A stretch of 64,000 nt of DNA from Semisulcospira habei (Eukaryota > Mollusca > Gastropoda > Semisulcospiridae), in NCBI GenBank assembly GCA_036245525.1, contig BTPG01000007.1, positions 167,055,421 to 167,119,420 of the forward strand, given 5' to 3'. The notes under the pieces were generated by a model. The model was not told the origin of the DNA. It saw only the letters and a list, made by a program, of their open reading frames with translations, and did no database searches. Below are positions 35,356 to 45,778 of this stretch, in pieces (the stretch's first letter is position 1; each line of letters starts with the position of its first letter). The position numbers and the translations under genes are program-made.

Positions 35356-35732
35356 TTGATTGATTGTACATTGCTTAACGTCCCGACAGCAACAAGGCTT
35401 TCTCAGGACGTGCCTGCTTTGCTTGTGAAAAAATATATATATTGAATGTATGTCGCCAGCCGGTCCAATACGTTAAATAAACACACGACATGGGGCCTAA
35501 ATAAAGCTAAGACCATTTAGCAACACACATCCAATATCAAGAGCTGCAGGCAGCGCAGACTGTTGGGAGAGTTTTAAAAAGACAAATACAGGTGAATGGA
35601 CCAAGGGTAGACAAAAACACATGCCCCAGAATAGAGGGAAAAAAACCACCCTGTGGGGCTGACCAGGGTGACCCAGGGAACTAAAAAGTAGTTAACCTCA
35701 CCCAAGTCTCCCAGGGCAGACCCGGGTGGGGG
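35356..35732 (-). mobile_element. SINE-like repeat C, copy 2, with target-site duplication
   Basis: A 377-bp unit flanked by a perfect 14-bp duplication, which shows insertion by target-primed reverse transcription. Read on the minus strand it ends GGGACGTTAAGCAATGTAC and then a short (CAAT)n tail. I cannot identify tRNA boxes in the head, so the source RNA is unknown. Confidence 0.85.
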
Positions 35733-35825
35733 TCAAACAGAACGGACAGTGAAGATAGGTGACATTGAACAAGTAATCTAATATCCTTCAACATTACGGT
35801 GAGTAACCAAAGCAGTTCATTTTGC

Positions 35826-35995
35826 ATAACCCCTTCACTGCCGAGGAAAATTTAACACGGCACTCAACTGCAAGAGGTATAGATCCTCATGAGCCCCCGC
35901 AATTCCGTTTCCTCATGAGGATCCTTGTCTCTTGCTGACACCACTGTGTGTCCATATTCCCTGGACGGTTGCTGATCTTTGGCGTTGAAGTAACA
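35826..35995. mobile_element. Family 3 MITE
   Basis: Begins ATAACCCCTTCACTGCCGAG. Core AGGTATAGATCCTCATGAGC faces CCTCATGAGGATCCTTGTC. The tail TCCATATTCCCTGGACGG matches other copies. Confidence 0.75.
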
Positions 35996-36067
35996 AATAT
36001 TTCAGGAACACAATATGTGTCTACTTGCCAGTAAATATGTTGGTATCTTAGAATATAAGTTATAGGT

Positions 36068-36211
36068 CGCAGGGGTTTGCTACGCGGACCCTTGTAAGCC
36101 TGAGGGAGGTCAAAGGAACCATTGTACCCAGAAGGCCGAAGGCCTGAGGGGTACAATGGCTCCTTTGACCTCCCGAAGGCCTACAAGGGTCCGTGCAGCA
36201 AGCCCCTGCTA
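36068..36211. mobile_element. 144-bp imperfect palindrome
   Basis: GCAGGGGTTTGCTACGCGG faces CCGTGCAGCAAGCCCCTGC. Inner arms GAGGTCAAAGGAACCATTGT / ACAATGGCTCCTTTGACCTC meet at AGAAGGCCGAAGGCC. Single copy in this window; likely a MITE. Confidence 0.75.
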
Positions 36212-36628
36212 GCAATAACGTATTTGTTTTCATTCCTCCAGTATTTTAGTAAAAGAAATCAAGAAGACATCTTTCGACCTGGATCACGCCAGACATGACT
36301 GACGTCAAAGGGAATATACATTTATACATAATAGACTGATGACGTCATTTAAAATATTTATGACGTTGCCTTCTCCAGTACTGAGTGTGCTTGTTGTTTC
36401 GAACAGCGCTAAGTAACTTTTTACTTTAGAACGTTTTGGTGATCTTTTACAGAACAAAACTCGCTTGCAAGATGCGTCACAAAGAGGGCTACAAGAAGTC
36501 CGCCATTTGTCGCTACAAGGGTTTGTGTATCACTGTCACATGGTACGGTTTGCGCTAAAGTGACTGGGCGTGTGATGTAGGGATGAAAACAAAGATAATG
36601 TGTACATCCTGCTCAAACGGTGAGCATC

Positions 36629-36827
36629 ATACATCCGTATTTCCCAAAATTTGGAGGCGTCATCTAACGACTATGTACCAATTGCAGGAGATGGCTCGAC
36701 CATGATAATTCAAGGGTAGTGCCAGATTAGCTTGGCGCCGGCAGGCGCCAAGCTGGTCTGGCACTACCCTTGAATTATCATGGTCGAGCTATCTCCTGCT
36801 GTAGAGCGTAGGGGCTGAATGAGTTAA
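36629..36827. mobile_element. TTAA palindromic MITE (family 1), copy e
   Basis: Palindrome 36698-36786 with tip GGCGCCGGCAGGCGCC. Ends GGGGCTGAATGAGTTAA; the left terminus is degraded. Confidence 0.85.
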
Positions 36828-37154
36828 ATGATACATCTGAAGAAATTGGTCCAACCGAATGTCTAAAACGAAATTTGTATTGCAATGGATCGCTTCACAT
36901 AACAATGTAACGAAGTAAACTTTTTATTCGCTCAGTCGCTTTTCTCTTGCTATGAAGAGAAATGAATCATTGTTGCTCATCATAAGCATATCACTAGAAT
37001 CACTCAAAATAGAGCAGAGAATCTGACCAATCCCTACAAATTAGAACAACCTGTTTGACCAATCCGTAATCGGGAGCTGTTAGAGTACACACAAATCAAA
37101 GATGACAGACCGTTCAGTGGCTTTTGAATGGTAAAGCCAATATACCTCCGGTTG

Positions 37155-37280
37155 GAACATGGTGCCCGGAAAGACGCATAGATCCTCATGAGACCCCGAA
37201 GCTGCCGGGGCTCATGAGGATCTGTGTCTCTTGCAACTGATTTTTTTTTCATGTTTCTCAGCAGTAAAGGGGGTAATGTG
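37155..37280. mobile_element. Family 3 MITE
   Basis: Core GCATAGATCCTCATGAGACC faces GGGGCTCATGAGGATCTGTG; ends CAGCAGTAAAGGGGGTAA. Confidence 0.7.
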
Positions 37281-37835
37281 TTTCCGGTACTTGGTGTGAT
37301 CACCACAAACTTTTCCTGCGTAATCTGAACATTTCTGCGAAAGATTGCGGAATTTCTGGTGTGCCAAATTGTCCTACATACGTTTCTTAGTTTTCCCGCG
37401 GTACACGGTTGGTCACCGCATTTCATATTATGTTCTGCTTATTCTGAACATTCCGTTAAATGTTTACAGTTTTCCAGTGAGCCAAATTGTCCTACGTACG
37501 TTTCTTAGTTTTCACGCGGTACACGGTTGGTCACCGCATTTCATATGTTCTGCTTATTCTGAACATTCCGTTAAAAGTTTACAGTTTTCCAGTGAGCCAA
37601 ATTGTCCTACGTACGTTTCTTAGTTTTCCCGCGGTACACGGTTGGTCACCGCATTTCATATGTTCTGCTTATTCTGAACATTCCGTTAAATGTTTACAGT
37701 TTTCCAGTGAGCCAAATTGTCCTACGTACGTTTCTTAGTTTTCACGCGGTACACGGTTGATCACCGCATTGAATATACTCCATTAAAAGTTTACATTTTT
37801 CAATTGAACCAAATTGTGCTATGTACGCCTCTTAA
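37275..37835 (+). repeat. 115-bp tandem repeat, four to five units
   Basis: Phrase CCAAATTGTCCTACGTACG recurs at about 37364 (one change), 37483, 37597 and 37712, with diverged end units. Each unit also carries GGTACACGGTTGGTCACCGC. The open frames across it are repeat products. Confidence 0.92.
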
Positions 37836-38074
37836 TGTGACTCTTGCAGAGGGTTGCTTACCGTGGATTCAAGGCGGCGTTTATTTCGATCATTCTGCTG
37901 CAGGCGTTAAACTAACACCCTTCTCCCCGGCAACACCCATTGTCCTTGACGCATTCACAGCAACCCGATGTCAAGTTTCGGGCGTGACGTCGATTGAACA
38001 GTTACACTGCTGGAGCCAACAAAAAAAATAAATAAAACAATGCTAGAGCACAGTCAGCAACACACAACCCAAAT

Positions 38075-38132
38075 GCAAGAGGCATAGATCCTCATGAACC
38101 CCCGCAGGATCTATGCCTCTAGCTGGCGTTAC
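38075..38132. mobile_element. Family 3 palindrome core
   Basis: AGAGGCATAGATCCTCATGA with the inverse AGGATCTATGCCTCT and most of the loop lost. Confidence 0.7.
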
Positions 38133-38501
38133 ATTCACGTCTGTACGCCTGACGCAAATTATCAGCAGTGAGTATGTGACAAGTTTAGAGGCACCGTGTC
38201 CAACAGAAAAGTTGGTTAAAACCGTCTGCAGGCATAATATATAAGGCGCAACCAGACCTGATGCGTCATTTGGATCCTCGCCGACAGCGTGGAGGCATTG
38301 CCTTGCCTGCGCCGCCACCCGAAGGTTGACTGTCAGGACCAGACCCTTTAAACGTGCATTCCTTTGAAGGTCTATACCAGCCAGAGGGGATTTTATTTTA
38401 AAGGTGTGTTGATCGTCTAAAGCTTTTGTTAGTGGTAGAGGAGAAACGCCAAGCTGACCTGCTAACAAACACAGTTTCAGTGTCTAACGTAAGATACGTT
38501 A

Positions 38502-38502
<1 letters not shown>

Positions 38503-38592
<90 letters not shown>
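38503..38592. repeat. (AAT)n microsatellite
   Basis: About 29 AAT units with one AAT/TAT change. Confidence 0.97.
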
Positions 38593-38794
38593 GAGCTGTA
38601 AAGTTCAAAAATCAAAGACCAACACACACCTGATCTGATCTGGCTAAAAGCCACTATGTCCATTTTTGTGAAAAGCAGGACTTTTAACGTATTACATGAA
38701 AATTTCGGGTTTCATACAAAGGGAGATAGTGCCCATTTGCAAAATTAGGCCAGACATGTAATCTGTGCATGTGGCGTCTCCTCTGAATTCGGTC

Positions 38795-38865
38795 ACCCTA
38801 GTTGTGTCCCTCGACTCGCTGCCGCTGACAAGCGGCAGCGAATCGAGGTAGACAACCAGTGTGTG
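38795..38865. repeat. Palindrome
   Basis: TCGACTCGCTGCCGCT and AGCGGCAGCGAATCGA around GACA, with outer partial arms. Confidence 0.75.
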
Positions 38866-38943
38866 GCGTGGGCACGATATAAACACTTTGGTGCACTCAA
38901 AAAATTTTTTTATTCAGCCCAGAAAAAAAGAAGAAGCATGAAT

Positions 38944-39000
38944 AGTTAGTTAGTTATTTGGGTTTAACGCCGAGCAGGCAACTAAGGCCATCTCACGGCG
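38944..39000 (-). mobile_element. SINE tail fragment
   Basis: On the minus strand CGGCGTTAAACCCAAATAAC followed by TAAC repeats. The same segment recurs at 47830-47895. Probably the 3' end of a truncated SINE. Confidence 0.55.
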
Positions 39001-39197
39001 GGAGAAGCATGAATAGCGCTCAACCTCACATTATAGTCACAGAGCAGGGCATTCAGCATTTTCCAACGATAACAAAAGATGCGCCTGGCCGGTGTTCACA
39101 ATCAATTTCATATCGCTTATTCAGACGCGTACCAACAACAAAAAAATCCAAATGTTTCTTTGGGAAGTTCTTTGCAATTCAGACGCTGGAAACGAGA

Positions 39198-39262
39198 GTT
39201 GGTCTGAGATTTTGGACGTTGGGCTCGTCGTAAGGTCCAAAATCACAGACCAGCACATATGT
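39198..39262. mobile_element. Short palindrome (family 2), copy e
   Basis: TGGTCTGAGATTTTGGACG faces TAAGGTCCAAAATCACAGAC; the inner left arm is eroded. Confidence 0.7.
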
Positions 39263-39418
39263 TGTGTGGGCATGGACAATACAATCCAATATCGCTTGCT
39301 TTCGTATCACACAGTCGCGCACCCTATAAGGTTGCCCCATGGATATAACACCGAGGAATTAAACTGATCTGGATCGGATCTGTGCGGCACATTGCCAGGT
39401 TTGTCTGTCACTTCGAGT

Positions 39419-39800
39419 TGGTGGCCATTCAGTCAACTCGTCAGCAGCTTATTCAGCCCCCACCCCCCACCCCCCTCCACCCGCCCACCCCCTACCACCC
39501 CACTCACCCCCACCCCTCACCTTTTCTGGGAGGGTAGGGGGTAGAGGGAGGTTGTTTTGTTGTGTTTTTTTTGGGGGGAGGGGGGCTGTATGGTAGCCAT
39601 TCAGTCGACTCGTCAACAGCTTATTCAACCCCCCCCCCCTCCCCCGCCCCCCTCACCTTTTCTGGGAGGGTAGGGGAGTAGAGGGCGGGGTGGAGGGGGG
39701 GGGGGAGGCTGTATGGTGGCCATTCAGTCGACTCGTCAACAGCGTATTCATCCCTGCCCGCCCCCCCCCCCTTACCCCGCCCCCCTACCCTCCCAGAAAA
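39419..39800 (+). repeat. Diverged G/C-rich tandem repeat, three units
   Basis: GGTGGCCATTCAGTCGACTC-type starts at about 39420, 39592 and 39716, each followed by CGTCAACAGCTTATTCA, C-runs and then G-runs. Confidence 0.85.
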
Positions 39801-39867
39801 GATGAGAGGGGGGAGGGGAGGGGAAAGGGGAAGAAAGAGGGGGCTGTGAGGAGAGTGAGGTGGAAGA

Positions 39868-39994
39868 AATGAAATGAAATGAAACTTTATTTTCCAAGGA
39901 TAAAAGAATAGGTGAGCAGACCTTTTTTCATTCTTGTCCTTGCTATAAACTACATGAAAACACACACACACACACACCGGCACGCACACGCGCT

Positions 39995-40029
<35 letters not shown>

Positions 40030-40140
40030 ACACGCACGCACGCACAGACGCACACACACGGAAGAACGTAAATCAGAGGTAGGTCAGACCCCGCTACAGC
40101 TCAAACATTGGATTAAAGGCCCGGACAAACGTGGTATCGT
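39868..40140 (-). mobile_element. LINE or SINE 3'-end fragment, antisense
   Basis: On the minus strand it ends with TTTTCCTTGG-type sequence, AATAAAGTTTC and ATTTC repeats, a poly-adenylation-like end with a short simple tail. Interrupted by a CA microsatellite. Source not identified. Confidence 0.4.
39961..40062. repeat. (CA)n microsatellite, interrupted
   Basis: CA repeats with CACG and CACGCTTG interruptions. Confidence 0.95.
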
Positions 40141-40523
40141 GATGTATGTCGGGGCCTTCAACCAACGCCCGCGTCAGACAAAGCACAGTCCCGACCTACG
40201 TTTGGCTAATATGCATTACACAAGGTACATGAAAAACAACTAGCTAATCAACACATACATATACACTGCACACTGTTTCTACATCTGGTACATTGAACGC
40301 CGGCAAAACTGTAAGCATAACGTCAAGATTATATAGACGTTTTACTTCCTCCTGAGGAATGGGGGACGAGAGTGTGAGAGGTGTGAGGGGACGAGAGGGA
40401 GGTGGGTGGGGAGACAGAGAAAGAGACAGAGATTTTATGGGTTTTTATGATTCATGATTGCAATGTTTGAAAGCCTCTTAATCCTTGAAAACATTATTCG
40501 TCGTGAAACGCGAAATCTAAAAG

Positions 40524-41082
40524 TACAACTTCGTCATCTATAAGGGTTTGTGCCTAATGCAGTTTGTACAACTTCGTCATCTATAAAGGTTTGTGCCTAA
40601 TGCAGTTTGTACAACTTCGTCATCTATAAAGGTTTGTGCCTAATGCAGTTTGTACAACTTCGTCATCTATAAGGGTTTGTGCCTAATGCAGTTTGTACAA
40701 CTTCGTCATCTATAAGGGTTTGTGCCTAATGCAGTTTGTACAGCTTCGTCATCTATAAGGGTTTGTGCCTAATGCAGTTGGTACAGCTTCGTCATCTATA
40801 AGGGTTTGTGCCTAATGCAGTTTGTACAACTTCGTCATCTATAAGGGTTTGTGCCTAATGCAGTTTGTACAACTTCGTCATCTATAAGGGTTTGTGCCTA
40901 ATGCAGTTTGTACAACTTCGTCATCTATAAGGGTTTGTGCCTAATGCAGTTTGTACAACTTCGTCATCTATAAGGGTTTGTGCCTAATGCAGTTTGTACA
41001 ACTTCGTCATCTATAAGGGTTTGTGCCTAATGCAGTTTGTACAACTTCGTCATCTATAAGGGTTTGTGCCTAATGCAGTTTG
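40524..41082 (+). repeat. 43-bp minisatellite, 13 units
   Basis: The span is 559 bp, exactly 13 units of 43 bp. Each contains TACAACTTCGTCATCTATAA and GGTTTGTGCCTAATGCAGTT, and they differ at only a few sites (AAGG/AGGG, TACAGC in two units). High identity points to recent expansion. No spacers, so not CRISPR. Confidence 0.97.
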
Positions 41083-41219
41083 TTGTTGTTTTGTTTAGTG
41101 TGTGTGGTTTCTTGTTTTTGTTGTTGTTGTTGTTGGTTGTTTTGTTTCTTTGTTTGTTGTTATTTTGTGAGGGGGGGGGATTTTAGTGAAGGGGTCGATG
41201 GTTCTATGATTTACTACAT

Positions 41220-41345
41220 TTTGTGCATTATTTGTAGATTAGATTAGCAACGGCAAGTTCGAAAAATGGTTGTGCCAGCCGGCAAAACTTTCACCGTTGT
41301 AAAATAAAGAATCATTGTCATTGTCATTGTCGTTGTCATTGCTTC
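41220..41345 (+). mobile_element. LINE 3'-end fragment of the LINE-D type
   Basis: GCAACGGCAAGTT, CAAAACTTTCACCGTTG and AATAAAGAATCATTG parallel the end of LINE-D at 57195-57275. Ends in TTGTCA repeats. Confidence 0.6.
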
Positions 41346-41484
41346 TGAAACAAAGCACCTATGATGTAAAACGCATTCACACGAGACTTGTATTTCAACG
41401 CCGCTGTATTCAATGTCCCATGGTTTCAAGTTCGCGAAATGACTTACCACTTAGCAGACATCCGATCCCTATGTCAAACCCTTT

Positions 41485-41560
41485 CGTTCGCAAGAGACAT
41501 AGATTCTCATAAGCCCCTGCTACCGCAGGGGCTCATGACACTCTGTGATCGGCTCCAACT
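41485..41560. mobile_element. Family 3 palindrome
   Basis: AGAGACATAGATTCTCATAA with CCCCTGCTACCGCAGGGG at the tip and GCTCATGACACTCTG on the right. Confidence 0.7.
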
Positions 41561-41632
41561 GTGCCTCAAACTGAGGTGCTATTCCAGGCTAAAGGGTGGG
41601 TTTCATAAGATACTAACCACTTCCGCATGGTA

Positions 41633-41846
41633 TTAACTCATTCAGCCCGACGGCCGTATTTCCCAAATTTTGGAGGCGTCATCTAATGACTATGCACCAG
41701 TTCCAAGAGATGGATCGACCATGATAATTCAAGGGTAGTGCCGGATTAGCTTGGCGCCGACCGGCGCCAAGCTAATCTGGCACTGCCCTTGAATTATCAT
41801 GGTCGACCCATCTCCTGCTGTAGTGCGTCTGGGCTGATTGGGTTAA
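41633..41846. mobile_element. TTAA palindromic MITE (family 1), copy f
   Basis: The best complete copy: TTAACTCATTCAGCCCGACG at the left, GGGCTGATTGGGTTAA at the right, palindrome 41719-41807. The left inner region CCAAATTTTGGAGGCGTC marks a subfamily also seen at 36629 and 43176 (inverted there). Confidence 0.9.
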
Positions 41847-42309
41847 GACAGTTCACATTTTCTACAGTGCCGTATCCGTATGTCTCAAAACCGCACACTG
41901 TTAGAGCTCAGTGCTTTACTAAACTGTTTCAAAACTTGATAACCACAAGGCTGATAAACTATTTAACAGCTTTTCGCATTTCAAATAGGCGTCTGTGATT
42001 GGGTTCCCCCCCCCACCCCCCACCCCCGCCCCCCACCTCGCTTGGCTATACTAGTTGTCATAACCGTATACTCGCTAATGCGGAGTGACTCCGCGAAAAG
42101 AAAAATAAAAACAATATTCACATTTTCGTTAGAATATGTGATCCAAGGCTGCGGTGAGGATTTCCTGTTGTGCTACAGGTTGCTAGATATTTGTCAGAAT
42201 TTTTTTTTTTAATGTCATTCAAAATGTCGTGTACGAGGTTGTATACTCACACCACCGATATCCTGCAATAGCATGATAGTTCTGATTGGATTACTATATT
42301 TACACTTTT

Positions 42310-42416
42310 TAAAATTATTATTATTATCATCATCATCATCATCATCATCAACATCATCATCATTATCATCATTTGTTTGTTTGTGCGTGCGTGCGTGCGT
42401 GCGTGTGTGTGCGTGG

Positions 42417-42500
<84 letters not shown>
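42310..42500. repeat. (ATC)n and (TG)n compound microsatellite
   Basis: ATT/ATC repeats to 42372, TGCG block, then TG to 42500. Confidence 0.97.
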
Positions 42501-42502
<2 letters not shown>

Positions 42503-42604
42503 GCAGAAGACAATTTCGATACTATTGTATCTCACAACAATCATACCCCCAACACCACCCACACCCACCCGTTAGTTCAGTCGTCTAAGCGAAAAGGCAC
42601 TGCA

Positions 42605-42637
42605 TAGGATCAACGAGAGTGGGCTCATCATGTCTCT

Positions 42638-42704
<67 letters not shown>

Positions 42705-42765
42705 ATATAAGAGATGCATAGCTGCTTATGAGCCCACTCTCGTTGAACGGGTTAACACACACACA
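42605..42765. mobile_element. Palindromic element with TA array at its centre
   Basis: Left arm ACGAGAGTGGGCTCATCATG then TCTCTTA; right arm TAAGAGATGC and ATGAGCCCACTCTCGT; about 68 bp of TA between. Ends GTTGAACGGGTTAA, a TTAA terminus. Confidence 0.7.
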
Positions 42766-42797
42766 ATATATATATATTTATTTATTTATTGTGTGTG

Positions 42798-42992
42798 TTA
42801 ACCCGTTCACTGCGAGTGGTCGCAGACAGTGTTAAGAAATCAACGCCCAACTTGGGAGTCTTGCCGTAAGTAGGACACGGCCACAAAGCGCTCTTAGCAA
42901 GAGGTACAGATCCTCATGAGCCCCCCACACTGTGGGGGATCATGAGGATCTATACCTCTTGCAGCTGGGTAGTGTTCGATTTTTCTCAACAG
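42798..42992. mobile_element. Family 3 MITE
   Basis: Left end TTAACCCGTTCACTGCGAG; core AGGTACAGATCCTCATGAGC faces ATCATGAGGATCTATACCTC. Confidence 0.8.
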
Positions 42993-43175
42993 GGAACTGG
43001 ACAGCCAAAGATACTTGCATGTTTAGATGTCCTTGAGGACTGATGTCACGAAACCTGAGCCAGAAACTACTATCAGCAGAAATGAGATTTTTTTTTTTTC
43101 TTCTGATAAAGCGATCGGCAGAGAGTTCATTCTGTCTTAAGGCCACTTTCCACAAAACAGCAGTCATAAAACACA

Positions 43176-43387
43176 TTAACCCCTTCAGCCCTGACGCACT
43201 GCAGCAGATGGGTCGACCATGATAATTCAAGGGTAGTGCCAGATTATCTTGGCGCCTGTCGGCGCCAAGCTAATCTGGCACTACCCTTGAATTATCATGG
43301 TCGATCCATCTCCTGCAACCGGGTGCATAGTCGTTAGATGACGCCTCCAAAATTTGGGAAATACGCGCGTCGGGCTGAATGAGTTAA
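43176..43387. mobile_element. TTAA palindromic MITE (family 1), copy g
   Basis: TTAACCCCTTCAGCCCTGAC at the left, GGGCTGAATGAGTTAA at the right, palindrome 43213-43303 with a single arm mismatch. Confidence 0.9.
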
Positions 43388-44270
43388 GGCCCCTTTTCAA
43401 ATAACAGCAGTCATATGGCTGGCGACTGTCTGCAAAGCAACGTGGGAACCAGTTTTCGTGGCAAAATTCCGCGCTCAGATTATAAAATAATATTGTAATA
43501 ATAATAATAATGCATGTTATTTATATGGCGAATTTCTCATATTTATTATAACTCAATGCGCAGGCGAAAACTACACACACACACTCTCTCTCTCTCTCCC
43601 CTCTCCGGGAGCGTCAGCACGCATTCATATCGTGCTCCAGCTCGCACTGAGTGGATTCATGTGTCTTAAGTGAATTTGCCAAGTATGATATTTGGCACAC
43701 GGGTTTGTGATTGTGTCTCCTACATTCTGGCGATTTTTCAGTCACGCGAGAGGATGGAGTTTTTCGTGAGTAATGACTTATGGGTGTTTTCCCATAAAAA
43801 TTATATGATTTCCACTGAACTCTATTGTCTTCCATTTTCAAATTTTGTACACGTGTGCGATGACTCATATGGCCTCGAGTGTTTTGTAGACAGGGGGCGT
43901 CAGACTTGGCTACGCCTGTCATCATAGTCCTAACACTGTGTAAACACACCAGCGCAGATGCCTGGCCCAGGGGTCAAGAGTCTGACCTCATCATCCGACC
44001 GCCTCTATATCTGTCAAACATAAAAGCAGAGATAGGAGAAATAAGAGTTTCAACTCTCGTGGAGCCCTGGGTTTGTCAAAATTGGCCGCCGAAGACAACT
44101 CAGTCCAAATCATTGTCGACCACTGAATATCTCTTCATTTATACTAACGAAAAACCGTAAACATTCAACAGCGCCTCACCAGCGCGCCTTCAGATAATAC
44201 AATTTGCGCCTTCCTTACACCAGGTTTTGCCACCCGTGACCGACCGTGTATTGTCAGGCCAGGTGTGTGC
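43388..44270. other. Non-coding stretch, nothing recognised
   Basis: A few short open frames without motifs; a short AC/CT simple repeat near 43570-43600. Confidence 0.4.
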
Positions 44271-44332
44271 TAATCTGTGCGTTGTCCGTAGGCGAATAGT
44301 CTTTGTGTGGTGTCAGCTAGAGTGATAGCAAG

Positions 44333-44574
44333 ATGGGCCCGACCACACGGTCCAAGCTAGGTTTCACACAGACAAACGTAGAAGACATAAGACGTACTCT
44401 GGATCCCATTCAGATCACTTACCATACGGACCATACGAAGCTACCAGTGTGGCGAAAGGTGTTAAATCTACGCTACGTTGACGAATTTCGGCCTCAAGGT
44501 GTTACAACAACCTGGGAGGATTATGGAGAACACCATACCATTTATAAACACCTAGTTGACCCAGATTTGAGGTT
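44333..44574 (+). CDS. Unidentified ORF truncated by a SINE
   Basis: ATG 44333 in a good context (CAAGATGG) opens MGPTTRSKLGFTQTNVEDI and continues through KLPVWRKVLNLRYVDEF and TWEDYGEHHTIYKHLVDPDL. The last 14 codons of the open frame belong to the SINE that begins at about 44573. The WRK-LN-RY pattern faintly recalls the LINE ORF1 remnant at 17941 (WRKALNVRY), so this may be the start of a related ORF1. I do not recognise the family. Confidence 0.35.
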
Positions 44575-44822
44575 ATGTGGGGACAGGGAAATCTATTACC
44601 TATGGAGTACGACCTGAACACTGATAAACTCAGGCGCGCTCCAACCGTGCCACTTTGATTTACCAGGACCTTTCAACGGACATGCTATTGAACATGCCCG
44701 TCTTTTCCCCCTGGATTGCGAGTCCAGCTACCGGGGCCGGGACGGGGATTCGAACCCACGACCCGGCAATTCCCTTCGCTCTCCTGCTCCTACGCTTAAC
44801 CGCCTGAGCTATTTCGGACTCT
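44573..44822 (-). mobile_element. tRNA-derived SINE A, copy 2 (antisense)
   Basis: The complement carries the same head (AATAGCTCAGGCGGTTAA, GTGGGTTCGAATCCCC) and body as 33636. The 3' tail is shorter. Confidence 0.85.
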
Positions 44823-44879
44823 ACTAAAGTACTCAGTGCTAGTGCTATTTTTAAGGGAATACGGACTTCCAGCTCTCGC

Positions 44880-45778
44880 TGATTTCGTCCAGGGAGGGGG
44901 GATGGGGGGGGGGGCAGGGGTGGAGTGGGGAGGGGGGTTCATCTGGCTGTCTGTCTGTCGCTCCGTCGCGCAGCGGCTGGTGGTGTTGCCGGGGCCGGGC
45001 AGGTGGTGATGGAGGAGGCGGGTGGTGCGGCCGGAGGACCGTTGCTTAGTGCCAGGCTGGGGGAGGTTGGAGTGCCAGCCACTCTAAAAGGTGTTGTATG
45101 AGTGGTGGCGGGGGTGGTGGTGACCGGAGGAACCGTCGCTGGCTGTAGGGTCTGGGTAGTTGGGGTGGAGGTGGTGGTGGGCCAGTGGATTCTATGCTTG
45201 GGGGTCGGCCGCTGAGATGAGCGGGTTGCGCTGTGGTTCCGCGGTGGCAGGCGGAGGTGTGGTTGGGGTGTCGGGAGGAGCGCCGGGCGTTTGGTTTGAT
45301 CTCGGACTCTCTTGGGTGGTCGGTGGCGTCGTCGGTGGGTTTTCGTCGCCTGGTTGTGGTTGGTGGTAGTGTCGGTTTGTGCGCCGGCTGGACGCAGTGT
45401 CGGGGTGGGGTCGGTAGCTTGATCCTTGGTGATGACCCGTACCGTGATTGTACTGGCCGCTGTGGTGGTGGTTGGGTCGGTGAGGCTCTCTGCTTCGTGG
45501 GTAGTGGTGGGTGGGGTGCTGGTACCTTTGGTCTTTGTCGCTTGGGAGGCCTGGTCCCTGTTGACCTCGTCAGTGGTTGGGGCGGTTGTGTAGTTTGCGA
45601 TTCTGCTTCTCGTGTTGGTCTTTCTGTTTCTTGAGTGGTGGGTGGCTGGGTGCTGGTGCCTTTGGTCTTGGTGGCTTGTGACGCCTGGCTTCCCGTTGAT
45701 TTGGTTGGGGGCTGTGGAATGGTCTGGGTCTCCGCTTCTTTTACCTGGGGGACCGCTTGGCAGCCTGTGTGGGTGGTC
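44880..45778 (-). other. Pro/Thr-rich minus-strand continuation, frame broken
   Basis: Read on the minus strand, the region downstream of the 205-codon ORF keeps the same Pro, Thr, Arg, Gln-rich composition (for example STGSQASQATKTKGTS-like runs) but is closed by stops in every frame. Either a low-complexity tail of the same coding region after frameshifts, or simply a G/T-rich plus strand. Confidence 0.3.

Noticed and set aside
37345..38031. Repeated ORFs containing QIVLRTFLSF
   Set aside because: They translate a 115-bp tandem repeat in successive frames; 115 is not a multiple of three.
40524..41082. Possible CRISPR-like array
   Set aside because: Units are contiguous with no variable spacers, and the DNA is eukaryotic.
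45160..45634. Plus-strand Gly/Trp/Val-rich ORFs
   Set aside because: Low-complexity G/T-rich strand; composition reflects base skew and no motif is present.
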